From NCBI GenBank assembly GCA_030867875.1, contig JAOWCC010000238.1:62001-126000 (forward strand): a stretch of DNA of 64,000 nucleotides, written 5' to 3'. Below the pieces are notes generated by a model that made no database searches, was not told where the DNA came from, and worked only from the letters and a program-made list of their open reading frames with translations. The translations under genes were made by a program, and so were the position numbers. This DNA comes from Actinernus sp. WN-2022. Taxonomy: Eukaryota; Cnidaria; Anthozoa; Actiniaria; Actinernidae. Shown one piece after another: positions 1-10,798 of the stretch (positions are counted from its first letter, which is position 1; each line of letters begins with the position of its first letter).

Positions 1-48
1 TCATTTGCTCACAGGGAAGCCATTTATGAGTTACTTGTGATTACTCAC

Positions 49-118
49 TCCTATGATTGGCTGGCTGTGAGTAATTTGCGTTTGGTTTCACTACACTCAA
101 CTGAAAACCGCTCTAACA
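49..118 (+). repeat. dispersed MITE-like repeat, copy 1
   Basis: An inverted, diverged copy of this stretch lies at 17857-17925. Shared blocks include TGATTGGCT and CACTACACTCAACTGAAAAC. The repeat carries a CCAAT box (ATTGG). Its full length and ends cannot be fixed from two copies. Confidence 0.6.
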
Positions 119-155
119 CTACAACTACATAGTGTTATTTGGTTATAAATATTTA

Positions 156-285
156 ACGGATAAAATAACTGCGCTTTTTAGTTCAAAGATACATTAAATT
201 CAAGCAACATAAACCCCCAAAGCAACACATGTTAAGTCGGCCTTTCTTCTTTTATTTTCAATTCAACTAAATGCTACCGATGATT
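156..285 (+). repeat. Gypsy-associated noncoding block, copy 1
   Basis: About 130 bp repeated in direct orientation at 61894-62025 with only scattered substitutions. In both places it lies upstream of a decayed Ty3/Gypsy coding region, about 0.4 kb here and about 0.4-0.75 kb in the other copy. It is therefore probably part of the element, perhaps a leader or LTR segment. No paired second LTR is visible, so this is inference. Confidence 0.6.
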
Positions 286-671
286 CTCGGCAAAAGATCA
301 GTTAACGTTCGCCCGTTACGTGGTTTTCTCTCTCTCCTCTCGATCTGTAGCCTTTCTTCGTCTCTGAGCAACGGAAAAAAACCTGATACCACTGTCAATC
401 CGTCATATAGATATCTTCGTTAAAATAATTAAGAAACAAGCATAAACATTCTTGCTTTTCGATGTTGGGACGACAAACTGACGGTGACGTTTCTACTTAT
501 CCACTCTTGTTGATTGAAATTTCTAACTCGACCCCTCTCCCCTAGCAGTAAATAACAGCCAATCATAGAAAGCCATAAGGTAATTAAATATTCCTCCAAT
601 CAGGAGGCAGGGAGAAATCTTGTCCGTAATTCAAATATATTGGTACGGTAAGTTCAGTCGACTGCCGCCCG
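286..671. other. no recognisable feature
   Basis: AT-rich sequence between the shared block and the first Gypsy coding remnant. I see no open frame with family resemblance and no clear repeat structure. Confidence 0.5.
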
Positions 672-1010
672 CTACTCGTCTTTCATAAGAGACTGCATGA
701 ACTTCCCGATAACCTCCCAGGAATCGAGATAGATATCGACGACATTCTCGTCTGAAGTAGAACCCCAGAGGAACACGACGAGACTTGAGAGAACGCTATA
801 GAGGGCCAGACAGTGCAACCTGAGACTTAACCCTGACAAGTGGAAGCTCAGGCGTCGCGAGGGTTTGTACATTAGCCATGTACTCTCAAGAGAATGTGCA
901 ATCCAGACGCTTCCAAAGTGGAAACCATAATCAGTATGCCGACTCCAGAAGACAAACACGATATACAGCTACTTGGCATGGTCAGCTACGTGGTCAAGTT
1001 CGCCCCCAAT
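672..1010 (+). pseudogene. Ty3/Gypsy reverse transcriptase fragment (copy 1)
   Basis: Broken C-terminal half of a Gypsy-type reverse transcriptase, which copies retrotransposon RNA into DNA. The forward translation includes the catalytic box as IDIDDILV (GAC GAC at 738-743), directly followed by a TGA stop. Downstream come pieces of the palm/thumb region: a segment equivalent to 'LKLNPDKW..' is frameshifted, then 'ISHVLSRECA' and a 'MPTPEDK..IQLLGMVSYV' stretch run to about 1005. The sequence then jumps directly to integrase. Compared with the second copy at 62.4-64.0 kb, RNase H and the linker (about 0.7 kb) are deleted, while the 'MPTPEDK' stretch lost from copy 2 is kept here. Several stops and frameshifts make it non-functional. 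Confidence 0.85.
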
Positions 1011-1020
1011 ATCTCAGGTG

Positions 1021-1370
1021 CCTCAAGCATTGAGAAGAGGTCCTGAAGAAGATACAGGAAGGAAACTTCGAGCCCGCTATTGGGAGATCGCATCTCTACG
1101 CTGTACAACTATAGAAAGCGTAGTCAAGGAAATTAAACCGATCTTCTCGAGACACGGGATAGCGGAAATAGTCAAGTCGGACAATGGGCCACAATACAGT
1201 TCCGGTGAATTTGCAAGGTTTGCTGCGGATTGGAATTTCAAGTTCGTAACAGCGAATCCCACTGAGTACTCACAGTCCAACGCCCTTGTCAAAAACGTAC
1301 AGACAGCCAGAACGCTCGTAAAAGCCAAGCGTGATGGCAACGATCCCAATCTTGCCATTCCTGAGTAGCG
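1021..1370 (+). pseudogene. Ty3/Gypsy integrase core fragment (copy 1)
   Basis: Retroviral-type integrase core, which inserts the cDNA into the host chromosome. An open stretch reads 'FSRHGIAEIVKSDNGPQY', containing the second catalytic Asp of the DDE triad in SDNG, then 'FARFAADWNFKFVTANP' and 'SQSNALVKNVQTA'. The third catalytic residue, normally Glu a few residues after the SN(G) motif, is Lys here (SNALVK), so the active site would be dead. The first Asp domain is mostly missing because of an upstream deletion; 'QALRRGPEED' marks the joined linker. The same segment recurs in copy 2 at 63781-64000. Confidence 0.88.
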
Positions 1371-1720
1371 CAACACACGAGTGGATAATTACAAACCTCC
1401 TGCACAGTTATCCATGGGTAGACATCTGCGCGGACTTCTTCCCTGCACTACGAAGTACCTGCTTCCGGAGAGTGCTAGCCACCAGGAGACGCAAACGCGA
1501 CGGCTCAGGAAAAAGTATCCAAAAGGCGTCCTACGACAAATTAGCTATCACGTTGTTTCCCCTGAAGACGGGCGAGACGGTCCGAATGAAGCAGGAAGGG
1601 GATTAGAAACCTGCATAGGTTATCGAACCAGCAGACACCTCTGTGCTATATTGTTGAGCCGTCTACCGGCGAAATCGCAAACATCTCTTACCACCGTCTT
1701 CATTTTTATGCGATGGCGCG
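1371..1720 (+). pseudogene. Ty3/Gypsy integrase C-terminal region (copy 1)
   Basis: Continues the integrase across two frames. 'DNYKPPAQLSMGRHLRGLLP' (about 1384-1440) matches the region after the core in this Gypsy group. 'FPLKTGETVRMKQEGDW' (about 1556-1605, another frame) is the SH3-like GPY/F-type C-terminal domain. A last piece, 'YRRNRKHL', lies near 1660-1690. Stops and frame changes show decay. No LTR or polypurine tract can be recognised after it. Confidence 0.75.
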
Positions 1721-1752
1721 AGATCAAAGTCGCGACGCATGGTTTGCATTAG

Positions 1753-2849
1753 ACTTCCGTCATTCATACAAAGTAGGAGGGGTTATTAACTGTGACGGCG
1801 GGACGTGAAAAGTATTCTCTCGTCAAATCCTGTTTATTTTATTATTCGCCTTTTGTTTTTTTCTTAATGAAGTTTTCTAACAAAATAGGATAAGTACAGA
1901 GTTCCGTTCAGGTCCGTTCCGTTGACTTTCTTACGTGCTGTCAGACGATGGCCAATATGTGTCTGACAGCGCGCATTAACTCTATTGTCGTTTTGAAGTC
2001 GTCCACGACATGTTGGATAGCCCCTCCCCCTTTGTATGATATACGGAAGCCCAGTGCAAACTACACGTCGCAACTTTGGAACATATGTTGATAACGATCT
2101 AGATAGCGATGAGGATGAAGAGCTGGACTGAACCGAGTACTGTAAACCACTTATGGACTTCGCTTGGACTCAATACTGATTCGATGAAATAACCGTAAGT
2201 TTGAATGCTTTGTTTTCGTTCTGCAATGTGCATGATTGGTTCTAGTTGTATACTTGGCCCTGATTATAGTAGTTGTACAGTAAAGATCTAGGGAAGATCG
2301 TTGAGACTAAATTAACGTAGGGACCTGTCATTATTTAGTAATGGGGAACGGCTATTAGGCTTGCAGCGTTCCGTGTCTAAATGTTGTGACCCTCCCCTTT
2401 TTCTCATAATAAAATAATACTACGACTCTCCCTCAGTTTAAGCTAAAAAAATTACGATCTCCCTCCCCCCCTTGAGTAAGCATAAACAGCATGGATTACG
2501 TAAAATACAAAATAGATACCGAATGGCTCCTTGTCATAGGTATACGAAGCGAGTCTACGTTACGGCAGAGTTTGAAGAAGAAAATGAAAAGAGAAAGGTG
2601 AAGGCTTAAGCGGCCTCGTGCTTTCATCAGTTCTCGGTGTTTGGATCCCCCGGTGAAACACATATATTACTTCCCGCGTTATAAAACAACAACAACTCAA
2701 GCATGTTAAGGCATGGTTTATTCAGCAATTCTGTTAAACACTCTAAATTCGCTAACATTGTCATTTTTCAATGAAATGCTATAGAAATCGGTAATTAGGC
2801 AGCAATCATATGTCTCAATATTTTAAGTTAGGTATTCTCGTCTTTTAGT
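1753..2849. other. intergenic, no gene recognised
   Basis: No convincing coding region except the short acidic-tailed ORF listed separately. There are pyrimidine-rich stretches near 2385-2470 and simple AT-rich DNA, with no internal repeat that I can see. Confidence 0.5.
2036..2131 (+). other. short ORF with acidic C-terminus, unknown
   Basis: A 31-residue ORF from ATG to TGA, ending in NDLDSDEDEELD. The middle reads VQTTRRNFGTYVD. Acidic tails of this kind are common at the C-terminus of nuclear and transposon proteins, so it may be the end of a decayed gene. Nothing upstream extends it. I do not recognise the family. Confidence 0.25.
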
Positions 2850-3222
2850 AGTCACGTGACCTTAAGGCTGATAAAACAAAGAACTCAAAATGGGCCGGTC
2901 ACAGTGCATTTTTAAAGTAACGATTTCTGGCTTATCGGATTACACTTCTGGTTGTCCGTAAAGCTCTGTCTGGAATGGTTGACATTTTGCCATTGTAGGT
3001 GAGAAAATTGGGGAAAACTGGTTCCAAGAACAGGTCACGTGACCTATTTTCTCTATTTTCGCCTTAACAATCTATCAGGGTCAACCATTCCAAACTGATC
3101 TTTAGAAACAACCAGAAGTGTAATCAGATGAGCAAGAAACCGTTACTGTAAAAATGCAGTGTGACCGGCCCATTTTGAGATGAAATTTCCAGATTTTGTA
3201 ATCACGTGGCTGGTCACGTGAT
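2850..3222. mobile_element. foldback (MITE-like) element with TCACGTGA ends
   Basis: Two imperfect inverted arms, about 2850-2985 and 3080-3222. The left arm carries CTCAAAATGGGCCGGTCACA and the right arm its reverse complement with a few changes. An inner pair, TGGAATGGTTGAC / GTCAACCATTCCA, extends the hairpin. TCACGTGA palindromes lie at the outer ends and one in the loop (GGTCACGTGACC near 3034-3045). No coding capacity, so it is a non-autonomous element. No target-site duplication was resolved. Confidence 0.8.
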
Positions 3223-3868
3223 AGACATTTTACAACGAAATCTGTTCAAACAACTCAGTTCGCTGATATTAGTGATATCCACTATTTTTGTAGAATTTGG
3301 GCAAACATAAGCCACTCTATTCAATAAAATAGCTTTAGCCTCGATTTCATGTTCAAACCATGACTTAACATGCTTGAGAATGACAACTGAGTTTTTTTTA
3401 TTAAACATTAACTTGAACAATCATGTCAGTATTATAGACCCAACATGATTTTACCAAACTAGTCATCCTTCGTGCCAAATCTAAGCTCTTATGTCGCTTT
3501 TTTGAGGAACACACTTATGTAATTGCTTATTTGAGTAGCAAACCTTTTGTATAGATTAACCAGTTTCCTTTAGAGATGTCATAACTACAGGCAACAAATG
3601 AGTTTGGTAGACAATATCTTTCATGTTCTTATAATTCGCAGTAAAATGGTTCTCCTGATTGTTTTTTTTGTTTTACGGTAGGTACATTTCCCTTGTGCAG
3701 GTGCCATATATCGCCTCTAATAATGAATTGCCATTCAATAGATCATGGTCACCATTTTGTATAAACCAACAAATTTATTATCCTCTGCGTGATTGGTGGA
3801 ATCGCATCACGTGACCTGACCAGGCGATCAACCCCGTGTGAGTGAAACTATTTGCAGCCTGGGAATAT
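3223..3868. other. intergenic, no feature recognised
   Basis: AT-rich sequence without open frames of note. One TCACGTGACC motif near 3809 resembles the E-box palindromes in the adjacent foldback element. Confidence 0.5.
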
Positions 3869-3869
3869 G

Positions 3870-3973
3870 TAAGGTTATTGGCCTGAAGCGAGGGGGTATG
3901 GGATTTATTCACCGAGGGTCCCGCCCAAGGTGAATAACTCCCATATCCCCGAGCGGAAGGCTGATAACCTTTA
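3870..3973. repeat. short palindromic element
   Basis: Inverted arms: AAGGTTATTGGCCTGAAGCG at the left and its approximate reverse complement ending GGCTGATAACCTT at the right, with a further pair around GGGTATGGGA / TCCCATATCCCC. A hairpin of about 105 bp, MITE-like. Confidence 0.7.
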
Positions 3974-3982
3974 CTTGTTTTG

Positions 3983-4125
3983 GTTCAATCCCGGGTTCTG
4001 GGAAACTACCCACCCACCCCTCCCTTGGAAATGCATCGTTCTATTAATGATTAAACATTAAAGGTTAGGGTGAAGTGTGGGGAGGGGTGGGGGTTTCCCA
4101 AAAACCGTGATTGATCCCTTGTTTT
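3983..4125. repeat. small TIR element, GGGAAAC/ACCCCTCCC type
   Basis: Inverted ends, CAATCCCGGGTTCTGGGAAA at the left against TTTCCCAAAAACCGTGATTG at the right, with C-rich and G-rich inner parts that also pair. It lies 10 bp after the preceding hairpin. Confidence 0.6.
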
Positions 4126-5640
4126 TCACATGCCTCGGTTTTCTTTTTTCATTACGGGGGACTATATCGCGAAACTCCTGCCCAGTTCCAACAAAGGCAG
4201 CATATTCCCCTCACACTTTCCTAGTACTACGTTCGAAGTAAATATTTTATGAGAATATGAAAAAACCCGGAATGTGTCCTGTGGAACGGCTTGATTACCC
4301 GTCGTCTGTCCTATCCACTACACTATAAGCTTCATTGGTTGAAAGAATCGAGAAATAACAACGATAAGCCCTATGAAGGGTAATTTAATGCAACAATAAG
4401 CCAGGCAAATAACGCTTCCTAATAATTGACGAAATGAGATTGTTCTTGCGTGCAACGAGAAAACCTAACAATTATGAAAAATAAGTATCACAAGACAACC
4501 ACGGCTGGTTTACGCTGGAAATGTCGTTCACGCGCGTGCGGTTAGCTCTCCAAGACTCATTAATTGAAACGAAGCTAATTTATTCGCACATATTTAGCTT
4601 CCATAACGACGAGACTGCACCGAGGTCTTAGCTAGCTAATCGATATTTGATGTGATGAATTTTGTGGCAATCACAAAATTACGGCTTCTGAGATTGAACT
4701 CTCGTGGAGCTTTCTGAAATAAAATTTCAAAGAGATCCTGATGCATAACCGACATTTTCGATAAAAAGTGTTGCTATGCAGGAACCCAATGTATATAGAT
4801 TCTTGCAATATAGGGTATTTACAACTGGCTTTGGTTAAAACCTCATTGGGGGGGGGGGGGTGGGGGGTGCGGGATTGGTTATGTGTGGAGATGTTCTATT
4901 CATCTCGGGAATCAAACGACAAGGTGGGTGTTCTAATACTGATGGCTTAACAGGGTGTTTTAACACTGATGGCTTAACAGTTACAATCAAACGAGGAACA
5001 ACCTAAAAACGGGGAAAATATTTTGAATTCAGCTGATATATTTTAATAGGTTCTAATACTTCAGAAGTTTTGAAATAATTAAGGCAGTCGTTCTGTGATT
5101 TTGAAAACACTAGCCGCCGTAACAATTAACACAATCCTTCAGTTACCCTTCAGTACATTTTAATAATTTGCCTCGGAATAAAATACAACTTCGCAGTTTC
5201 TGGTCCCGAAACGTAGCTGTACCCTGAATCGCTTGACATCCTAGTCGTAAATAATCTGCTTTTTAGGCAACCTAAGGCAACTTAAGGCTGCTAAAGTGGC
5301 CTAGTCTGTCACAGCACTGGTTGGACGAAGGCCGCCATTTTCAACTGCCTTCAGTTGTACACAAAAGCGAGAACATTGATTTCTGCATGGATTTTCACCA
5401 AATAAGGTACAGTATCTATACTAAATTTCCAGCGGGAAATTTTAGCTTAAACATACGATTTTCAAAACGAAATAATTCACAACAGACTTTTGTTTCTGTA
5501 GTAGTGATATGGGGTCACGGCGATTATATATGTATATGTATATGTAGTTATGATATGAAATCATGTTTGCCGCGTAGCACTAGTAAGTGTAAAGAATATG
5601 ATGTAAAGTGGTAAGCTGTAGTGCTAAGTTGTAGTGCTAA
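4126..5640. other. intergenic; 13-base G run
   Basis: No gene recognised. A homopolymer of 13 G lies at 4848-4860 and continues as TGGGGGG. A short TATATGTA-rich stretch lies at 5525-5550. Predicted frames here show no family motif. Confidence 0.5.
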
Positions 5641-5671
5641 GTGTGCTCGCCCTACGAGGGAAAGAGAAAAA

Positions 5672-5755
5672 ATCTCTGACCCAAGTGGGACTCGAACCCA
5701 ACGACCTCCAGGTTGCAGGTCTGGCGCTCTACCAACTGAGCTATCAAGTCAGATG
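5672..5755 (-). repeat. tRNA-derived SINE head
   Basis: On the minus strand the sequence has a perfect Pol III A box, TAGCTCAGTTGG (5732-5743), and B box, GGTTCGAGTCC (5688-5698). It can form a 7-bp acceptor stem (GACTTGA with TTGGGTC, three G-U pairs), a perfect D arm and a 4-bp T stem. The anticodon stem has a closing A-C mismatch, and position 33 reads C instead of the invariant U. The acceptor 3' end runs into a T-rich, CTC-rich body rather than a Pol III terminator followed by unique DNA. A SINE head fits better than a working tRNA gene. Confidence 0.7.
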
Positions 5756-6766
5756 AGAGCAATCGTGGGTATTGGTGCGTTATATGGGGTCACGGTGTTT
5801 ACTCGCACACCTCAATTAGCTTCTTCCATGCTTATTAAGCAGCTCTCTCACTGTCTTGGTAAACGAGACCTCAGCTAGCAGGGAATTAGCTTCTTCATCT
5901 ATGTAATTTTATAATTTTACGCGTTACAAAAGATACGCCGGAGTTCAAGCTGCGTGCAGCTTCTTGTTATTATTAATGTTCAATCACGTAAAATTTTTGA
6001 TCAGTTCTGACCTCTGCCGCTAACAATGTGGGTCGGAGACGCTGTGATAGAGCGATAAAACAGGAGCCATGCGCATTAAATTTATAGCTTTCTTTTACAC
6101 TGTTTACACCACATAATATTTCATTACCGTATAATTACCACTGTGAGAATGTGAAATGAGCAACACGTGAGACTTCGAGGCGCTGCAGTTCTTTTTAACT
6201 ACTTTTTAATCTTCTGATTCTTGTAAAGGAACTGTTATAGACCCAAAAATACACGAACAACGTAATACATTCATCTGCGCTGTCCGAATAGATCTAAAAA
6301 CGTAAGCGAAATACAATCTCAGTTTAGATATAAAAGGTATCGAATTATAATCTCAGGTTAGATTCCGTCAGGCGTGCTCAGATAACAAAGGTCAAAGCTC
6401 TCAGACAAGACGAGACAAGGAGATATTGATCGATGACTCATTGTCAGAAATCTATTCCCGGCCGTATTATAAACATTAGGCAATCTGTCAATGGTAAATC
6501 TTTGACAGTTTGGGTCAGGTCAACTACACAGCTAAGGCATGTTTTACGACAGAATAACCTACAATCACTGACATAATGTTGGAACACTGTAGGGCTATGT
6601 TTTCCCTCCCTCAATGTTGCAGTTGGAGCCGGTCGCGAGTGAGCCATGAAACTTTTGAGAACCGTTTTGGATTCAACATTGAAAGTCGGGGAAAGGGGTC
6701 AGTGTTCCAACGAATATTGGCTGAGATTGTAGCTAGAGAGTCTCTATTGGATTAAGATACTGTTAC

Positions 6767-6844
6767 ATGTCTGTTAATATGGGGAAAACTGAAGAATCCC
6801 TCATTGAGCTTGATGACCATGTACAACAACAATTCTGCCGGTAA
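6767..6844 (+). other. repeated 25-codon ORF ending at a splice-donor-like site
   Basis: An ATG-started ORF reading MSVNMGKTEESLIELDDHVQ and a few more residues, with CCG|GTAAG overlapping its stop, so it could be a first coding exon. Related ORFs start at 8150, 47620, 48993, 53777 and 55150, and a disrupted one at 45983. Because all sit inside repeats, the copy number may only reflect duplication. Confidence 0.35.
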
Positions 6845-7041
6845 GATGTTTTAGTGTATACCCGCGAATGCTGTGCTCGTTTTCTGGTTGAAGAAATAAA
6901 CTAAAGCCGGACCTCTTTAAAGAAGTTTATCGATTCCTAACAATTAATTTACATTGTATTGAACGGAACTGCGTCGAACAAACAGGAACTTTGGCTTTAT
7001 ATTGTACTGCATCAGCTAAGTTTTTCCTTATCCGAGTCTGA

Positions 7042-7393
7042 GATGTAGTTTGAGTCTTGTCATCTGACTATATCGTATATTTAGTTTAGTTTAGGTTGTT
7101 CTAGTGGAAATTGTGAGCGAATTAAGTTGGAAGACAAATTGCAAAACATACGATATTTAAATAGAATTCGGCGTTAACAGGAGCGGACATGGAAAAGTTT
7201 GTGCCGTGTACTGTCTAGTGTGCGAAAACTGCACACAGTTCCGTCAAACTATAAACTTTCCAGTAAAACTACTTCGGTCCGACATGCAGTTTGAGACTCG
7301 TCATCTAACTATATCGTATATTTAGTTTAGTTTAGGTGTTCTAGTGGAAATTGTGAGCGAATTAAGTTGGAAGACAAATTGCAAAACATACGA
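7042..7393 (+). repeat. direct duplication of a 110-bp block in composite repeat
   Basis: The segment from about 7042 to 7154 returns at 7283-7393 (about 240 bp apart), sharing ACTATATCGTATATTTAG and GTGAGCGAATTAAGTTGGAA. The duplication is present in copies B and C too, so it predates their spread. Confidence 0.8.
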
Positions 7394-7428
7394 TAGTAGT
7401 AGTCAGCGCAGAGCGTACATGGAGAATA

Positions 7429-7614
7429 TTGTGTTTTAATTGTAAAGATAATTTTAATTTTTTAGAGGTTTTACATTGCAGAGCAGCCAGAATTATTTTT
7501 AATCTCCCAAGACATGTGCCTTCTCAAGATGTTCTTAGAGTCGCTAAATGGGATAAAGTAGTTTTCATGTATAAATTAAGCCTAGTTAAATTAATATATA
7601 AGATATACAAATAA
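7429..7614 (+). pseudogene. non-LTR (LINE) reverse transcriptase C-terminal fragment, copy A
   Basis: The translation contains FLEVLHCRAARIIFNLPRHV followed by 'KWDKVVFMYKLSLVKLIYKI', the tail common after the reverse-transcriptase domain of CR1/Jockey-type LINEs (family resemblance by eye: LHCRAARxI..L). Only this short tail survives; endonuclease and palm domains are absent. A stop codon (TAA) ends it at 7612-7614, where copies B and C have GAA and read on through ELVPLLWIT. Copy A thus gained a nonsense change after the copies separated. Confidence 0.7.
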
Positions 7615-8149
7615 TTAGTACCATTACTATGGATCACATAATAACTAAGCCTCTTAAATAATTGTAGAAAAACAAATACATGTACACTTAATTAGTGAAC
7701 ACTCTCCATGATATGGACTTCGATGCATTATCTGTTCAATGCACTCCTCATTTTAAGAAATATTTTATATTTTATTAGCTTGTATTCCGTGTCTGCTTGA
7801 GCTCACATAAATACAGACCCGGACATTGCTCCGGACGTGCGGGGAGCTCTCATGCACACATGTACAGCTGCGAGGGTACATGTGTGTGTTTCTGTGTCTG
7901 TAGCTGTTTGGGTCGATGTTTGTGTTTGTATTTGCAGTCAATTAGTATTTGTAGTATCCTCGATTAGAGATAATATAACTGTACATGTATTTACACCATC
8001 ACAAGCACCCCTGTTTGATATACACTCACATAGATACATACTCATGTTTGCGTACCCGTGCTTCAGTGGGTTGGCGTTTGGTTGAAAGTTACATGTAGTT
8101 TCTCACTATAACCGATTCGCTCGTATATAGGTATTGAGAGACCTTATCC

Positions 8150-8278
8150 ATGTCTGTTAATATGGGGAAAACTGAAGAAACCCTCGTTGAGATTGATAAT
8201 CATGTAACAAGAACAATTCTGCCGGTAATTAGGCTTTTTACAAATACAATCAAGAGCATTTATAGTAAGTTGGTCTAA
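8150..8278 (+). other. second MSVNMGKTEE-type short ORF
   Basis: A 42-codon ORF beginning MSVNMGKTEETLVEIDNH, related to the ORF at 6767 over its first 19 codons and then in a different frame. It ends at TAA (8276-8278). Its function is unknown and it probably travels with the composite repeat. Confidence 0.3.
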
Positions 8279-9685
8279 AAGCTATTTAGTAAATCGCACC
8301 GCCATAGACTGGAACGAGACTGTGGTGAAAGGTCATTTGCTCGCATTAGTGAAAGCCTAATAGAAAACCTATTAATTTGCTAGGTCACGCAAGGTAACTG
8401 GAGTCGGAAGTCAGTCTTGGCTTGCATTCACACATTTTCTCGTTAGTTCACGTTCGTCGATCGGGACAAATGGATTAAAAAAACAATGATTCAGCTTTCG
8501 AACAATGTCAAAGTTGATTTGAAAACAACCCGGTCCAAGTTAAACGGGAACTGAACACTAAAATCAACCCAACGTCGAAACAAAGATGTATACAAAGGAC
8601 GTAATTAAGTTCTGTTATTTATTTTTTCTGTGTTGCGCGTCTTTGAAGAGAAAATTAGTTTTCCTGTTCGATTCTCCGCTGATAAATCTAGATTGTAGAT
8701 AGTCCGAAAACACATAGAGTATAGAACCGTACCGGTCACCGTACCGCATTGATAACAATAGGACAACACAGGTAACCCGAAAATACAAAGACGGCACACA
8801 CCGATACAACAGATAACCCGAAACAACTAAGCCGATAACACAATTTTTATTATTTTATTATTATGATGATTTTGTATTAATTAAATCATGAAGCGGTAGT
8901 GCACTCATGTTCATTCCTGGTCTGACCCGTGTGAGTTATATTTCAGATCATACTAGTATTTGTATCGTAGTATTTTTGGGCTACCGGTCAGTATCCTAGG
9001 TATCCTAGCTTACGTGAAGTTGCTCGTGCTTATTCGTGTTCTACTTGCGTGCCCTCGTGTTCACTCGTGTTCTACTTTTGATCACAACGTTTAAACAAAG
9101 ATGTATTCTAAAGATATAAATTTTGCTATTATATTTTTATTGTCGCGTCTTTGCAGAGAAAATTAGTTTTCAAGGTTCGATTCTCCGTTGATAAATTTAG
9201 ATTGCGTGTGGCTCAATTCAAAGCAAATTTCCCCATATCGAAGAAAACAATGGTTCGAAATTAGGAGCCATTAGTTTAGCAAAAAAACACAGACTTGAGC
9301 CGTCTGAGCGGAGGCTGCGAGGAAGGTTTCAGCTTTTCTCTTCATAGACGCGTAACGTAGAAAAATTAAATAGCACAATTTATTTATTTCGAATACATCT
9401 TTGCATAGATATCGAATTGATTTTAGGCTTTAGTTCGACTGATTGTGCGTGTGTACTAACAGTGATATGGCTGTGTGCAGCTAATAACGATGTGTACAGA
9501 AGTAGCCCGAAAATACAAACAGAGGGTACCGTACTTAAAACACAAGTAACCCGACACAACTAAGCCAAGCTAGAATAACACAGGTAGCCCGGAAATACAA
9601 AAAATAGGGTACCCCACTGATAACACAGGTAACCCGATAAAACAATTACAATTATATTTGTTTATTATATTTTTTTGTTAATTAA

Positions 9686-10155
9686 ATAGCCCACTTCCGC
9701 GATATGCTTTACTTGTCATGCACAAAGGTTTCAACACGACGCCCCGTGCTAAATAGGCCCTTTGCAGCTAACAAATCACGTGGTTGTACTGGAGAGCAAA
9801 AAAAGAACTGACTTCATTTATTTCAAGGCCTTGAATTGTACGAGATCGGTATTGCTATTAGAAAAACCTGTTTGTAAAGGCTATTTTCCACCACCAATCA
9901 ATTGCCGATCTTTCTAAAACTGCGTTTTTTAAAAGATAGCTTGCTCTCCAGTATTCATGGCAACGCCTTTCCCATGGGGATCATGAGCTCAATTCATTCG
10001 TTAATGAAGTATTATATCAGCACGTGACTGTTAGCTGCAAAGGGCCTATTAAATTTATTATTTTCTCTGTGAAAAGAATGAATTTAATTTAGCACGGAGC
10101 CTCGTTTTGAAACCGTTGTGCGTGACAAGTAAAGCATATCGCGGAAGTAGGCTAT
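9686..10155. mobile_element. MITE nested in composite repeat (TIR ATAGCCCACTTCCG), copy A
   Basis: The outer arms begin ATAGCCCACTTCCGCGATAT and end with the reverse complement (GCGGAAGTAGGCTAT). A second inverted pair, ATAGGCCCTTTGCAGCTAAC, lies inside at 9753-10049, so one foldback element sits in another. The related palindromic modules elsewhere in the same composite repeat lack this insert at the matching TTAATTAAA..ATGAA site and so show the empty site. Copies at 50535-51002 and 56692-57159. Right-end fragments at 19690-19766 and 27000-27046. Confidence 0.8.
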
Positions 10156-10465
10156 TATGAATCGCTGTGCACTCGTTTTCACTCATGTCCTGACTCATGT
10201 GGAGTTTTAGAACAAATCATCTTAGTATTTGGATCCTAGTATTTTTGGGCTACCTGTGTTATCCTAGGGTACCCTGGCTTACTTTAAGTCGCTCGTGTTC
10301 TAGTTTTGTTCACTCGTGTTCTGACTCATTTTAGATGAGATCAACTGTGTGTGCGTACTGTCGCATCTGATTGTGCGTTGTAATAGGCAAACACGCAGTA
10401 TCTGAGATAGTCCGCGTTACAAAAAATACGCCGGATTTCAAGCTGCGTGCATCTTCTTGTTTATA

Positions 10466-10798
10466 TAGTCACACAGTGCAGATACAGAACTTGGGCTGCC
10501 TGTGGCCAAACGAGCCACCGATCCAAAAACATACTAGGGTCAACGTGGTATTTGCTGTCTTAATATTTTCGCTTTTTGTCAGAGAAGATGGCCAGAGAAG
10601 ATATATTTTCATGGAAACTTCACCGTCCGTTTCGAAATAGTGGGGTTAGTCTAGTGCCATTTCTTCCCGGCTAATAATCATCGCAACGAGCAACGCCTGG
10701 ATAATAATGCTTCGATGCCAATACTTCTGTCACTGCTGTCGAGTTGGCACTGTTCATCGCTAGAAAACCGGCTTCTCTAAAGCAGAAACTAAATTAGA
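10466..10798 (+). promoter_or_regulatory. 5' flank and presumed 5' UTR of gmds
   Basis: Unique sequence between the composite repeat and the first gmds ATG. I see no clear TATA box or initiator. The promoter position is therefore unknown, and the repeat at 5.9-10.5 kb may have replaced upstream elements. Confidence 0.35.

Larger units (their letters stand above)
5921..10465 (+). mobile_element. composite repeat, copy A
   Basis: About 4.5 kb that recurs at 46783-51308 (copy B), with its greater part also at 53601-57465 (copy C), roughly 98% alike by eye. Both edges of copy A carry the same block, GCGTTACAAAAGATACGCCG and following, through TGCGTGCAGCTTCTTGTT (5921 and 10413), so the unit has direct terminal repeats. 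In copy B these are longer, about 380-450 bp. Inside lie a duplicated 110-bp block, a non-LTR reverse-transcriptase tail, a GT-rich stretch near 7865-7935, two diverged palindromic modules built on ACAGGTAACCCG / CGGGCTACCTGTGTTATC (about 8740-9030 and 9490-10290), and a nested MITE. No complete transposase was found. It ends about 330 bp before the gmds start codon. Confidence 0.8.

Noticed and set aside
5672..5755. Functional tRNA gene on the minus strand
   Set aside because: The anticodon stem is mismatched, U33 is missing, and the sequence continues into a SINE-like body.
10371..10640. 89-codon plus-strand frame before gmds
   Set aside because: It crosses the edge of the composite repeat and has no recognisable domain.
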